From Hondaea fermentalgiana (taxonomy: Eukaryota > Sar > Bigyra > Thraustochytrida > Thraustochytriidae), in assembly GCA_014084085.1 (NCBI GenBank), contig NPFB01000012.1, positions 963,047 through 1,027,046 of the forward strand: DNA of 64,000 nucleotides, in the 5' to 3' direction. This document shows, in pieces, positions 10,513 through 20,329 of the stretch. The first letter of the stretch is position 1; each line of letters begins with the position of its first letter. Position numbers and translations under genes: made by a program. A model generated the notes under the pieces. That model was not told the origin of the DNA, ran no database searches, and worked only from the letters and a program-made list of their open reading frames with translations.

Positions 10513-11236
10513 GCCCTGCCTTGCCCTGTCCTGCACGCGCTGTTTCTTTTTTTTTCTTCTTTTTTGATTTGTTTTTTCTGCCGGGGCCGCAGAAATCGAG
10601 CGAAAACCAGTTTCCGGAGACAGGCCGCGCCGCGTTCCCGCGCGTGCCGCGGCCGGCTGCTGGCTTGCGGCGGCCCACTGGCTGCAGGCCGCCGAGTCAG
10701 TGCGGCGGCTGCGGCGGCGGCCGGGGAGGGCGTGGCTGGCTGGAGAGCGGGCGAAGGGGAAGGGGGGGGGGGGGGAGAGAATTTGAAAAAGGGCCGGGGG
10801 GTTGGTCGATGTATGTTCTCCATGTCTCGTTCGGTTCCGAATGGATGAGTGAAAAGTTCTTTCTTTCTTTCGTTGTCTCTTTTATTTTTGTTTTCTTTAT
10901 CTTTTACTGTTTTTTTTTTGCAGGTCTCGACTTGTTTCATTCACCTCAACTCGCCGTGCGGGTGGTGTGGCTGGCTGGGCGCGCGGCGGTATCCTAATTT
11001 CTAGCTTCGAGTCGCCGTGGTCGGTCGATCGACCGATCGAAAGTGCAAGGAAGACCGGTTTGACACTCAAGAGCAAGCAAGCGGGCAGGCAGGCAAGCAG
11101 GCAGGCAAGCTGGCGAGAGCCAGGTGTTCTCCACGGCTGGCTGTGCTGGCAGTGCTGGCTGGCTGGCTGGCTGTGCTGGTTGCCGTGTCGCTTTCTTCCT
11201 TCTTTCCTTCCCCGAGTCCTCCCTTGCCAAGCCAGC

Positions 11237-11244
11237 TCTTTCTC

Positions 11245-11295
<51 letters not shown>

Positions 11296-11297
11296 TC
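11237..11297. repeat. (CTTT)n microsatellite at gap edge
   Basis: About 15 uninterrupted CTTT units run straight into the N block. The repeat is therefore the likely reason the assembly broke here. Confidence 0.95.
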
Positions 11298-11397
11298 NNN
11301 NNNNNNNNNNNNNNNNNNNNNNNNNNNNNNNNNNNNNNNNNNNNNNNNNNNNNNNNNNNNNNNNNNNNNNNNNNNNNNNNNNNNNNNNNNNNNNNNN
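11298..11397. other. Assembly gap (100 N)
   Basis: Exactly 100 N, the conventional placeholder for a gap of unknown size. It removes the 5' part of the gene that follows. Confidence 0.99.
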
Positions 11398-12723
11398 CTG
11401 CTCGGCGCCGCGGAAAACGTCGACGCCTCGTTCTTCGCCGGCCTCGCCGCCGAGGCGGACCAGACGCGCCGCCACCGCCGCAGGGCCGCGCGCGAGGGAA
11501 ACCACGCCATCCGCCTCGACGACGCTGACGCAGACGCTGACGCAGACATCCGAGAAGACGACGAAGACGCCGGCAACGACGCCGACGACGAGGCCCGCCT
11601 CGACACCGGCAACAACAACGGTACCGACCCCCGTCACCGCCGCCGAAGGTCCCTGTGCGCCACCACACAGCCAGGTCGCCGCAACCGCCGCACCCGGGCG
11701 CTCCAGCGCCACCAGTCTGCGCCGAGCGCCATGGGCCAGCGCGTGGCAGCGGCCGCTGAAGACGCCGACATGGACGTCGTCAAGCAGCTCCTTGGCCTGG
11801 GTGCGGACATCACTAAAGTCGCCCCTCTCGGCACCTCCACCGCCGCTGCTGCCGCCTCCACCATCACGGCGAATGCTGGCAACGTCAGCGGTGAATGTGT
11901 CGAGAGCATGGACCGAAAGAGTAGTACGAGCAGCATGATCAGTAAGAACAGCAAGACCGAGGACGACGACCTCGATGAAGAGAGAGCACCCGTGTATACA
12001 CTCGACCCCGAGGTCGAAAAACTCCTAGAGGAGAGCTTTCGCTCGCTGCAAAACGTCGCGACGGCCATGGTCGATTCCGGCCCCTCAGATGCCACCGCAG
12101 ACTCTCGCGAGACAAGGTCGTCCCGCGTGAGGGAGCGCCCCCCCGCAGGACTCTCTTCCAAGGCTGACGCTCCCTTGCGCAAGCGCAGACACAAGCACCG
12201 ACGCAGCGCCTCCATCCTCTTCAAGTCCGAGGAGTCCAAGAATCGCGAGGCACAGCTCTGTGCAACCTTGGCACGGGGTGGCAACATTTTTTCGACCCCC
12301 GATGAAGACCTTTTCGCAAGCCCCGCCTTTGTCGTTGATAATGTCGACGATCTTGGTCTCGGCGACACCACAACCACCACGACCAAGTCAAGCTTGGGCC
12401 ACGTCTCTCGGCGCACAAGCGATCATTGGCGCGAGGCTGGTGAAGCTTCGCAGCGCAGACGCCGCATCAAGGTGCAGCGGCGCATCGAAAGTGAACGCAT
12501 CACCGCTGGAAACGCAAACCCATCGCCGTCGCTCGCATCGCCCACTCTTTTGGACGACAACTTCATTGCAGCATTAGTCGCTGCGTCCAATGAGGAACTT
12601 AGCCAACTGAGCTCGGGCGATGATGAGTTTCACCAGTGGAGCTCGGGCGATGAAGGTGCGCGCCTTGCCACCATCCAGGAGTCCGATGACGACGAGGACG
12701 ATTACGAGATGAGCATGGAGTGA
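11398..12723 (+). CDS. 5'-truncated gene, unrecognised Ser/Asp-rich protein
   Basis: The frame is open from the gap edge to a TGA at 12721 (about 441 codons), so the start lies in or before the gap. The segment is mostly disordered: an Ala/Asp/Arg-rich start, an (AD)n stretch, Ser-rich blocks, basic KRRHKHRR runs and an acidic C-terminus ending in DDDEDDYEMSME. A helical segment at 11746-11815 (MGQRVAAAAEDADMDVVKQL) resembles a single ankyrin-like helix pair, but that is too little to classify it. No catalytic motif is seen. If coding begins inside the visible part, the ATG at 11731 is a candidate. A polyadenylation-like AATAAA follows at about 12763. Confidence 0.6.
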   Translation: MLGAAENVDASFFAGLAAEADQTRRHRRRAAREGNHAIRLDDADADADADIREDDEDAGNDADDEARLDTGNNNGTDPRHRRRRSLCATTQPGRRNRRTRALQRHQSAPSAMGQRVAAAAEDADMDVVKQLLGLGADITKVAPLGTSTAAAAASTITANAGNVSGECVESMDRKSSTSSMISKNSKTEDDDLDEERAPVYTLDPEVEKLLEESFRSLQNVATAMVDSGPSDATADSRETRSSRVRERPPAGLSSKADAPLRKRRHKHRRSASILFKSEESKNREAQLCATLARGGNIFSTPDEDLFASPAFVVDNVDDLGLGDTTTTTTKSSLGHVSRRTSDHWREAGEASQRRRRIKVQRRIESERITAGNANPSPSLASPTLLDDNFIAALVAASNEELSQLSSGDDEFHQWSSGDEGARLATIQESDDDEDDYEMSME

Positions 12724-13592
12724 CTGAGTGAGTGAATACGCGACGAGTGAAGTGCACAAGTGAATAAAATCCTGCTTGCCGCCAGCATCCACGAAAAGCA
12801 CCTGGGATCCCAGCGCAAGGCTCGCACTTTACATCACCCTATTGAACCACCATTGAACAATACGATTGTCTTGACAATAAATAGTTAGCTAGATTCATAC
12901 GTTTCTTTCAATTTCGAAGAGAATTTTTACAGGTCAAGTTCGCTGACTGTTTTTTTTCAAAAATTGCTGGCTCATTCGTTCTTTTCTGCAGGTCCGCCCC
13001 CCCCCCGCCGCCCCCCCCCGCGCGCCAACACTTACTTTACAACTACTTGGAGTGACCGAAAGGATTGACAACACACTAGGTGTGCAGTGTTCAGAACCAA
13101 CCTTTCTTTGCAACTCTTGTAAAAAGCCAACGAGCGTGAGAGCAAATCTAGTCCCTTTCCGTTTTTCGTGGATCTAGTCCTTTGTTGTTTCTAGCTAGTG
13201 CCCAGCAATAGGCCGAGCCGACAAAGAACAAAGAGAACTTGCCATTTGCACACAAAAGGCAAATCAGGTGAGAGTTTTGCCACATGAGAACAAATGAAAA
13301 AGCATAGGTTTCAACTGGGTATAGGCCTACGTGGGCCTAATGAATGGGTCGAATGATCAAAATTAAAAATTAACATGTTGGCACACACTCGAGTCTTGCG
13401 CCAGAGGTTTCTTGAGAGCCTTTCGAGTGCGCACGTATTGCGGCAGACGAAAGTTGCATTTCCTGACTTGCAAACCTCCGACACGGTCGCACTCGGACAT
13501 GCCCAATCAATGGAGTCCTGCGCCGGATTAAAAAGTCTCAAGAACTTCGCACGTCCGATGCGTGCGTCGAACCGAGCAAATCGACTATTCAG
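12724..13592. other. Convergent intergenic region with C-tracts
   Basis: This holds the 3' flank of the truncated gene, two C-tracts at about 12994-13019, a TAGGCCTA palindrome at 13322-13329, and degenerate copies of the 3' end of the neighbouring exonuclease gene (13391-13560, listed separately). No intact gene. Confidence 0.65.
13385..13560 (-). repeat. Degenerate tandem copies of the exonuclease gene 3' end
   Basis: The terminal part of the exonuclease gene (13632-13690) contains CAATCATTGGAGTCTTGCGCC followed by an AAGCTTTGCAC-like block. A second copy is visible at 13505-13555 (CAATCAATGGAGTCCTGCGCC, two differences over 21 bases) and a weaker third at 13389-13435. Spacing is about 121-127 bases. 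They carry no open reading frame of note and look like decayed partial duplications. Confidence 0.6.
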
Positions 13593-14381
13593 TCACTTGT
13601 AAATCCAAGGTGGCCCCACTTGAACATTGTCAATCATTGGAGTCTTGCGCCAAATTGGATGAGTTGCGGGAACTCTCGAAAGCTTTGCACGCGCGCGCAA
13701 AAGGTCCTCCTCTGGCGCATCTGCAAATCGCTGATAAATTCGAACTGAATATATGGCGTCCAGGGTCGGGTCATGAGCTCCTGCTTGCATGTCGACGCCA
13801 GCGCCCTTGAAACCTTCGAGGTGCAAAACCTCATGCCGCAACGAGAAATAACGGAAGCGACCTGGGCCTCGCTCCATGCGAAAAAGCTGACCAATATCAA
13901 ATGACGAAGCGAAGTGCGTACCTTCTTCGAGCCGAAGCCAATCCAGATCGTGTTGTATTGCTTGCCCGACAATGACTGCATTCTTTGGCAAAAGCTTGAT
14001 AAGCTCAGCACGCACTTCCTCGAGCGACGGTGCGTCGTCGAGCGAACCAGGTTCAAGTCCTGTCAGTGGAGTCAGGTACGAGACGATTTTCTCTTTGGGT
14101 CGAACAAGTGCGTCCATGAGCACGTTTTCATCGCCATCGACAAGCGCTACGCGAGCAACCGCACGGTCCGCGGATGTGCGACCCGTCGCGATGCACTCTA
14201 CGTCAATCGAACACAGCCATGGCTTCATATTTGCGTCACATGCAACGTCAGGAGCAAGCGTCTCGCCATGCCCTGGCATAGCTTCTGCATTCTGCGCATC
14301 GTTGCCAATATTTATCCACGACGGCGTAAACGCTGGTGCTTCAGCCTTGAGAGTGGACGAGGAACGCTGGGAGCCCTCCAT
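13593..14381 (-). CDS. DEDDh-type 3'-5' exonuclease (RNase H fold)
   Basis: A 262-residue protein. After about 50 unstructured residues comes an exonuclease domain with all three motifs: Exo I SIDVEC (D60, E62), Exo II GQAIQHDLDWL (D145) and Exo III AHDPTLDA (H203, D208), the DEDDh arrangement. This places it with the REXO/RNase T-type group that trims RNA or DNA 3' ends using two metal ions. The spacing resembles REX-type RNA exonucleases (RNA processing or turnover), but the substrate cannot be read from sequence. A ~40-residue tail follows the domain. Degenerate copies of its 3' end lie downstream. It is divergent from the seven-TM receptor-like gene. Confidence 0.85.
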   Translation of the reverse strand: MEGSQRSSSTLKAEAPAFTPSWINIGNDAQNAEAMPGHGETLAPDVACDANMKPWLCSIDVECIATGRTSADRAVARVALVDGDENVLMDALVRPKEKIVSYLTPLTGLEPGSLDDAPSLEEVRAELIKLLPKNAVIVGQAIQHDLDWLRLEEGTHFASSFDIGQLFRMERGPGRFRYFSLRHEVLHLEGFKGAGVDMQAGAHDPTLDAIYSVRIYQRFADAPEEDLLRARAKLSRVPATHPIWRKTPMIDNVQVGPPWIYK

Positions 14382-15018
14382 GATGCCGCAGACAACGAAC
14401 GACCCTCTGTAAAATAGAGACTAACACCAAACGCCTCGCCTGAGGCGAAAGCGGCAGAGTTCCCTTCAAGCGATAGCCACCTGCTTTGTGCGCGAGCCCC
14501 TACGCAATGTCTCGAGACCTGCTTTCTTGTCTGCCACGGGCTCTTATGCTTGGCAAGCCTAATTCGCTCGTTCGGAGGCCGTTCGTGGTCGGCCAATAAA
14601 TTGTACGCACGCGTCGTTACGGTTACGAAGCTGTTCGCAAACCGACATACATTTTGCGGTTTCAAAAGCACTACAGCAGCCGGCAGATGAAGGGGGCCAA
14701 CGGATACTTGTGACGGAGGAGAAAAAGAACATTTCTGTTTCGTCAAACGCGATAGCATGTTCCGCAAAAAGAAGGAAAGAGAAGATCAAATTAGCGAGCA
14801 ACCTTAAAAATCGAGACGTTGAAGCCGGCAGAAGCGGCAAGGTCCAGATCCCTATCCTCTTGGGCTAAACGTTCTTGGTGCTCCCGCTCCTGCTGCTGCT
14901 GCTGCCGCTGCCGATCTGCCTGCTTCTCTGCCTGCGCAGACGTGCGTGCGTGCCTGGCCTATCCAGCGCGACACAATCGTCCGAAGCTCGCAGCATTTGA
15001 AGTTGCAAATTAGGCAGC
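14382..15018. other. Divergent intergenic region
   Basis: About 640 bases between the start codons of the exonuclease (minus) and the GPR180-like gene (plus). It contains a CTG-rich patch at about 14890-14912. No separate gene seen. Confidence 0.6.
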
Positions 15019-17343
15019 ATGACCAAAGCCTCGTGGAGCCACAAAGCCACAGTCTTGCTCGCGCTTGTGATCGCGAGCGGTCTCCGGCATGCACGCGCTG
15101 GCATCGTTGAAGGCAGCTACCGCGGCAGCGAAACATGGATGTACCTGGACCGCTTCGTATTCAACCCCGCAAAGAGTGGCGGGGAACTCATGGGTCGCCT
15201 GCACATGACCCTTGACTATCCTTCGGACACAGCCACGACCCCGTCCATAATGCTCTTTTACAAGGGAGGCGACGAGGATGGTGTACAAAAGGAATTTGGT
15301 TATTGGGAACGCGCGTACAACAAAGGACTCAAGTGTCATGAAAAGGCTGCCATCGCCAGCATGAACGGAGGAACTTACATTCCTCTTCCGGGTGGGCGCA
15401 ACGTGACCACCTACAAGGACAACGATGGACGCGAATGGTCGTCTGTCACGCTTGAGACCTACATGAACACTCATAGGTCCCGCTGGATTTTCATCACCGT
15501 TGGCAACTGCAAAATGACTTGCACCACGCGATTCTGTGCAAACTCGCTTGATATCAAATATCGTCTCGTCTTAACCAACGGCGACGGAAACGACAAGTAC
15601 TTTAGCGCGGACAAGGCCTGGTTCTGGGAAACATCTGTCATCTTCTTCGCTCTCTATGTAGCTCTTGCTATTCTGGCATGGCGCACGCGCCTCGCACTTC
15701 TCAGCGAGCACAAGTACCATCACAGCGTTCGTCTGCTCGTTGCGTCGATCGCTGCTTCCTTTCTCAGTCTCCTCTTCCAAGTCGTTCTTTATTCCCAGTT
15801 TGCTAGCACGGGCATTGACAATCCCCGACTCGAGGGTCTCGCCGTCTTTTGTGGGCTCGTGGCCGAGTTTCTACTGCTTCTCATGACTATTCTCGTGGCC
15901 AAGGGCTGGACGATCGTGCGCCACAAGATTTCTGCGCTAGGTCGAGTCCGAATCGCCGCTTACATGACGCTCTATGTCGTCTCGAGCGCAGGCTGCTGGA
16001 TCTATTATGCCTACTTTGTCGACCCGGCAGATATCATCTACGTGTACAGCACCGTTCCAGGAGCAGTTTTTGTTTCCTTGCGAGGTGCGGCTTTTGCATG
16101 GTTCACTTATGCTATTGGTGTCACCTTGCGCAAATATCAGCAAAAGCGAGCCTTTTACAAAAAGTTTTGGGTTCTCGTTGGCTGCTGGATTCTCACGCTG
16201 CCTGCTCTTGTGCTCATCAACAGTCTCGTGGATATCTGGTTCCGGGCCAAGGTCGTCAATCTGCTTTCAATTCTGTCCACCTTTCTTTGCCAAGCCGTGC
16301 TCTGTTCCATGTACCATCCTACGCTCTGCGGACTGAACCGCAACTTTCCATTCCATGCCACTACATTTGCAGTACTGAAGAATAAAACGTCAAAGCCGGG
16401 AGAGAGTGACGACGCCAAGATACATGGCTCAAACACATTCGACGAGGCCCATCTCCTCCGCGCCTTTGAGCTCTCATCGCAAATGCGACACAGCGTCTCC
16501 ATGCTGCAAACCTACACGAGTGATCTGCATACCTTTCTTGATGACATTCGTCTCACCAACAAGGATAGTTCCTCGAACGGGAAACACGATATCGAGTCTG
16601 GAATTGCGGTACATCCTCAAATGCCGACGCAGCGAAAGGATAATCTTTCAAAGCCGATCGGCAATGATCTCAAGAAATCTGCAAGCACGGAAGGTGATCT
16701 TGAACGCGCTTTGGCAGCCGTGGTGGCGCCCAAGTCTGCGCAAAAAGCAAACCTTGAACAAAACCCGGTCGCGAGATTAAAACCGGCGACGACAAAGAAG
16801 GCCTCTTTCCGTGAACTACAGTCTGGCCTCGACCTCGAGGAGGCACGGGATGACCCCACTGTCTCATCAGCATCGAGCGCAACGGATTCTGCTCGGGAGA
16901 CAAATAGCGCAAGCGCTCGTACGTCGGACCGTCCCAGTATCAAGAAAAAGAATTCACAATCAGGTAGTAGTACCAGCGGCAGCCGCAGGAGTCGTCGCGA
17001 AAAGGAAAGTGCCATGGCCTCTGCAAACGAGGAAAAGAATGAGGCTCGCGCCGATTCTTCGCGCGAGCCGGGCCCACAGCGTCAAAGGAGCAAGGAAGCA
17101 AGCAGCAACGCAAGTGGCAGCGGCGATGAGCAGATTGCGCCGGCGCGAGAGCCTTTGCGCCGATCAAAGAGTGGCAGAAAGAAGCGGCGGTCCTCGGCAG
17201 CTGCCGCCAATGAAGATGCAAGTGTACTTGGAGGTATGCAAGAAGACGAAGGCGCAGCTGACACGCGTCGCCAAAGGCGAAGATCATCGTCGTCTCGTAG
17301 CAATGGAGCAGGACCACAAATCGTCGACGACGGTGATTTGTGA
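15019..17343 (+). CDS. GPR180/TMEM145-like seven-transmembrane protein
   Basis: A 774-residue protein. Residues 1-27 form a signal peptide (hydrophobic VLLALVIASG, likely cleaved after ARA). Residues 28-195 form a Cys-containing lumenal/extracellular domain of the GOST type. Residues about 205-450 contain seven hydrophobic segments with the Rhodopsin-like GPCR TM pattern of GPR180/TMEM145 (intimal thickness receptor-like), including WFWETSVIFFALYVALA and the closing LCSMYHPTLCGLNRNFPF. The ~320-residue tail is disordered, Ser-rich and basic. Family members are implicated in Golgi or secretory trafficking and signalling; the ligand is unknown. The long tail is larger than usual for the family. 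Confidence 0.85.
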   Translation: MTKASWSHKATVLLALVIASGLRHARAGIVEGSYRGSETWMYLDRFVFNPAKSGGELMGRLHMTLDYPSDTATTPSIMLFYKGGDEDGVQKEFGYWERAYNKGLKCHEKAAIASMNGGTYIPLPGGRNVTTYKDNDGREWSSVTLETYMNTHRSRWIFITVGNCKMTCTTRFCANSLDIKYRLVLTNGDGNDKYFSADKAWFWETSVIFFALYVALAILAWRTRLALLSEHKYHHSVRLLVASIAASFLSLLFQVVLYSQFASTGIDNPRLEGLAVFCGLVAEFLLLLMTILVAKGWTIVRHKISALGRVRIAAYMTLYVVSSAGCWIYYAYFVDPADIIYVYSTVPGAVFVSLRGAAFAWFTYAIGVTLRKYQQKRAFYKKFWVLVGCWILTLPALVLINSLVDIWFRAKVVNLLSILSTFLCQAVLCSMYHPTLCGLNRNFPFHATTFAVLKNKTSKPGESDDAKIHGSNTFDEAHLLRAFELSSQMRHSVSMLQTYTSDLHTFLDDIRLTNKDSSSNGKHDIESGIAVHPQMPTQRKDNLSKPIGNDLKKSASTEGDLERALAAVVAPKSAQKANLEQNPVARLKPATTKKASFRELQSGLDLEEARDDPTVSSASSATDSARETNSASARTSDRPSIKKKNSQSGSSTSGSRRSRREKESAMASANEEKNEARADSSREPGPQRQRSKEASSNASGSGDEQIAPAREPLRRSKSGRKKRRSSAAAANEDASVLGGMQEDEGAADTRRQRRRSSSSRSNGAGPQIVDDGDL

Positions 17344-17436
17344 GTCAAGAAAAGTGTTTCATGCGTTTTTTGTTTATTTGTTTGAATAATTCACCAAAAC
17401 ACCACAAGACGCAACGAGAATGACTCTCGAGGATCA

Positions 17437-17468
17437 GATTGAAAGAAGAAGAAGAAGAAGAAGAAAAT
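17437..17468. repeat. (GAA)n microsatellite
   Basis: About eight GAA/AGA units in the short convergent interval between the GPR180-like gene and CSL4. Confidence 0.85.
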
Positions 17469-17536
17469 AAGAGTACAAGTCACCAAACAGCTAACAAAAG
17501 TAGAGAGCTCACTCAGAAGCCATTTCGTTGACACTT

Positions 17537-18166
17537 TCATTTGTCAAGGGTTGCAAAGCTGTCCTGCTTGGCAACCTTGCGTTTTTCAATCACTCCTGTA
17601 ACTGGACATTTCATCTCCTCAAAGCTGATGGGAATGAGCGGTTCATTCGCCTCGCCCATTGCCGCAATAACACCAAGGTCCTTGTCGGCTGTGGAAAGCT
17701 CATACGAGCGTGCCGTACCGAGGGAGACAACCTTGGCACGAACAACATCGCCAGGTCGGAAGCTATTATGCATTTCCACGCGGTCAATTTCGAAGCTGCG
17801 CACGTTCTCCTTGCGTACCATGCCACGAAAGCCAGAGCCCGGCACGCTCTCCACGCCCACGCACACAATGTCAAGCAGCGCGAACCGCGGCGTCACCTTG
17901 GTCACGTTGCACGTCACGGTGCTACCAACGACAGGGACAACCTTGGGCTTCCTCGAGGCGGTCTGCACCGAGAAGATTTTCCGCGCGGGCTCTCCCTTGG
18001 GCTCGCTCACCACGAGCTTGCCCACCACGGACGCAAGCACCGCGCCACGGCCGTCCACGTACGCGCCGGCGCCAGCCTCGGCCTTGGCCACCTCTGTTTG
18101 GGCCGCAACGCAGAGGAGAGACCCGGGCACGACCACGTCGCCCACGCGGGCCACGGTCGCACTCAT
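17537..18166 (-). CDS. CSL4: RNA exosome cap subunit CSL4/EXOSC1
   Basis: A 209-residue protein from the ATG at 18166. The open frame continues upstream only through a non-ATG codon. Residues 8-50 are the N-terminal beta domain (DVVVPGSLLC and GAYVDGRGAVLASVVGKL), typical of Csl4. Residues about 78-160 are an S1 RNA-binding domain (VGSTVTCNVTKVTPRFALLDI, then FRPGDVVRAKVVSLG). The C-terminal ribbon carries MKCPVTGVIEKRKVAK, the eukaryotic form in which the archaeal zinc-binding cysteines are mostly lost. CSL4 sits on the cap of the nine-subunit exosome and helps recruit substrates and Rrp44/Rrp6 for 3'-5' RNA decay. Divergent from the next gene. Confidence 0.93.
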   Translation of the reverse strand: MSATVARVGDVVVPGSLLCVAAQTEVAKAEAGAGAYVDGRGAVLASVVGKLVVSEPKGEPARKIFSVQTASRKPKVVPVVGSTVTCNVTKVTPRFALLDIVCVGVESVPGSGFRGMVRKENVRSFEIDRVEMHNSFRPGDVVRAKVVSLGTARSYELSTADKDLGVIAAMGEANEPLIPISFEEMKCPVTGVIEKRKVAKQDSFATLDK

Positions 18167-18704
18167 CGTGCCGCTCGCACCCGTCCCGGGCTCGCACGCG
18201 CACGCAGAGCTTGAGCCAAGTCGGGCCGTGCCAGTCAAAGCCGAGTCGAGTTTGTGGATGGGTCCTCCGCCTCCTGCTGCCTGTCATTGTCCTTTCGAGG
18301 CGCGGAACCGATGCAGAACGAATTCAGAACATCCCTGTTTTGCCTCGCTTTATACTCTACTTTGACTGGCTGTCTGACTGGCTGCTTTCGTTTCCCTTTG
18401 ATGGGGTCTGGCTAGTTGTAGTAGACGCGCCAGGCTGATGAACTTGGCTTGGCTTTGTGATGCGTCGACCTCAACACAACGCAGAGCGAGCGCGTCTTCG
18501 TTCCTGGTTTCTTCCGGGGCTTCTCACGGTCGAAAATGGAAAAGAAAGGAAAAGAAAAGGAAAAGAAAGATAAGATGAGGGAGTGCACAAGAGAGAGCGC
18601 CACCAGCAAGCAAAAGGCACTTGAAGCCAAACAGCAAGAGCAAGGAGCCGCGGGGAGGTCGTCGGCTGCGGCCGGCAGGCGGGTCGCCGCCGGGCGGCGC
18701 CAAG
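18167..18704. other. Divergent intergenic region
   Basis: This contains the 5' flanks of CSL4 (minus) and an unrecognised gene (plus), including an A/G-rich AAAGGAAAAG repeat patch at about 18536-18575. No gene supported. Confidence 0.6.
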
Positions 18705-20087
18705 ATGCAGGACGCAGAAGAGACGTACCGGCCCGTGGCTCTCATCATGGTGCGGGAAGTGGCCAAGGTCAGTCAAGACGAGGAAGCGGAAAAAACGGGA
18801 ATCGAGGAGACTAGCTCTGCAGGCCCTGCAGCCGACGACCTCGCAGGCGCGGACGCTTTCGTGAAGCGACTCGCCGAAAAAAACCTGCTCATGAAGCCAC
18901 TTGTGGAGCTGCTGATCACTTGTGTCAAGAGTGTGCGCGATGCTAGTGTCGAAGTCGTGGAAAGCACGCTCCGACAGCGACTTGGTGCCTTGTGGGCGAC
19001 AGCACGCCTTGCAGCTGGGCGGAATCAGGATCGCTTGCTTGAGGTGAACGTGCCCGCGGATTCGGAACCGCAGCTGACACTTTCGCCCGATGTTTTGGCT
19101 GCGCTCGCTTTGCCAGACACCTCGCCTCAAGCTGTCGCCAGACTTCAAGAGAACGCGCTGCAGCAAATTGAGAGTGCTGCAATCGAGCATGTGCGCATCC
19201 CTGCTGCTGTAGAATACGACCGCGTTGTGGCGGATGTGCAAAAGCGCTGGCTCGCTGCGGCACGCAGTGGAACTCCCTTCCACTTTGCTTGTCTCGACGC
19301 CGACGAAGCCGTTCGCGCAATCGTATTTACGCCAGGCCACGCCGAGCAGGTCAAGCTGCGTACACTTCTTGCGCTGCCGAGTCCGGCAGCAGAGCCACCT
19401 ATTGCCGCATCTTCGAATGCAAAGGCCCCTTTAAGCCAGGTGACAGGCTTATTGTCAAATGGACAGGCGCTCCGTGCCACGCCTGCAGACGAAACCTCAG
19501 AGGCCAATGTTGACAACGCCTCGCAAGAACGCAGTGCAGAGGAGCACGCTGACGATGACGCCTGGTGGAAGATGGGCCGCCTTGATCCAGGAAATAAGGT
19601 CGTGCACGGACGCTATGCCATCAAGGAGGCCCTTTATAGGTACGGTCCCACGGTGAAACGCATGAATAAGGGCGATCGCACGCGGAAGCCAAAGATTTCT
19701 GAGCTCGTTTGGTCCAAAGTTGAGAAAGATGTCCCCGAGGAGGTCTTCAAAAAGCACTTTGACTATATTTATTCATCATGGCGGCGACGAGAGAAATCTT
19801 TGGACGAACAATCGAGCGAGCAGGAACCGAACCCCATCGAAATTCCGGGCAAACGCCAGCGAGTAGGAGACGCCGAGGAGACGTCTGCATCGCCAGCGTC
19901 TACGAAATTGGCAGGCGATTCGGGCTCAGGGATTGTGAGTAACGCGCAAAATACCGCTAAAAGTGGCAGCTTACAGCATGCCGGCGTCCTCGCGAGTGAG
20001 CCCACGTCCTCGTCACCAGCGCGCCCGGATCGTGCGTCTGTGAGTGCGTCAACTTCAGATGGCGTTCCGAACCGCAGTGCCTCTTAA
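18705..20087 (+). CDS. Unrecognised protein with conserved-looking C-terminal domain
   Basis: A 460-residue ORF from the ATG at 18705; the frame is open upstream only from a TTG. Residues 45-215 are largely helical with many Ala/Leu/Glu and few charged repeats. A low-complexity linker follows. Residues about 285-370 look globular and ordered (WWKMGRLDPGNKVVHGRYAI, then GPTVKRMNKGDRTRKPKISE and VFKKHFDYIYSSWRRREK), rich in Lys/Arg and aromatics, which suggests nucleic-acid or chromatin contact. The C-terminal 90 residues are disordered. I do not recognise the family. Confidence 0.75.
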   Translation: MQDAEETYRPVALIMVREVAKVSQDEEAEKTGIEETSSAGPAADDLAGADAFVKRLAEKNLLMKPLVELLITCVKSVRDASVEVVESTLRQRLGALWATARLAAGRNQDRLLEVNVPADSEPQLTLSPDVLAALALPDTSPQAVARLQENALQQIESAAIEHVRIPAAVEYDRVVADVQKRWLAAARSGTPFHFACLDADEAVRAIVFTPGHAEQVKLRTLLALPSPAAEPPIAASSNAKAPLSQVTGLLSNGQALRATPADETSEANVDNASQERSAEEHADDDAWWKMGRLDPGNKVVHGRYAIKEALYRYGPTVKRMNKGDRTRKPKISELVWSKVEKDVPEEVFKKHFDYIYSSWRRREKSLDEQSSEQEPNPIEIPGKRQRVGDAEETSASPASTKLAGDSGSGIVSNAQNTAKSGSLQHAGVLASEPTSSSPARPDRASVSASTSDGVPNRSAS

Positions 20088-20329
20088 CCCGGCGGTTGAA
20101 TTCTGCGCGTAATTAGCGAGCAACGAAAGGGTGCGCAGGAGAGCAAGCCAAGCAAATAATCGTTTTTCGTAGACCGCATGTGTTGCTGGTCTGTGCGCGC
20201 ATGTATGATTTGCGTTCGAGAACGTCAAACCCTATATCTATTTTACTGTTTCTGTTTTTGAAAGTCATGTCTTGTCACGAAACAAAGTTAATCTCTTTCA
20301 GGGATGGTAGTAAAGTGTCGCTTGTCGCA

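Larger units (their letters stand above)
8074..11297. other. Gene-poor, repeat-rich GC-rich region
   Basis: About 3.2 kb with no ORF that looks like a protein. Translations are dominated by low-complexity Ala/Arg/Gln/Leu from simple repeats. Visible elements are a CTAGGCCTAG palindrome at 8391-8400, GGCAAGCAT repeats at 8928-8960, (CTG)n at 9388-9420, GCATC units at about 9818-9834, a CAGCTG-rich palindromic patch at 10101-10140, (ATGG)n at 10402-10430, (CTCGC)n at about 10479-10510, a T-tract near 10548, a G-tract at about 10757-10775, and long (CTTT)n running into the assembly gap. Confidence 0.7.

Noticed and set aside
10897..11712. Open frames spanning gap 1 with Lys/Glu or Phe/Leu/Ser repeats
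   Set aside because: Produced by the (CTTT)n repeat and the N block, not by coding sequence.
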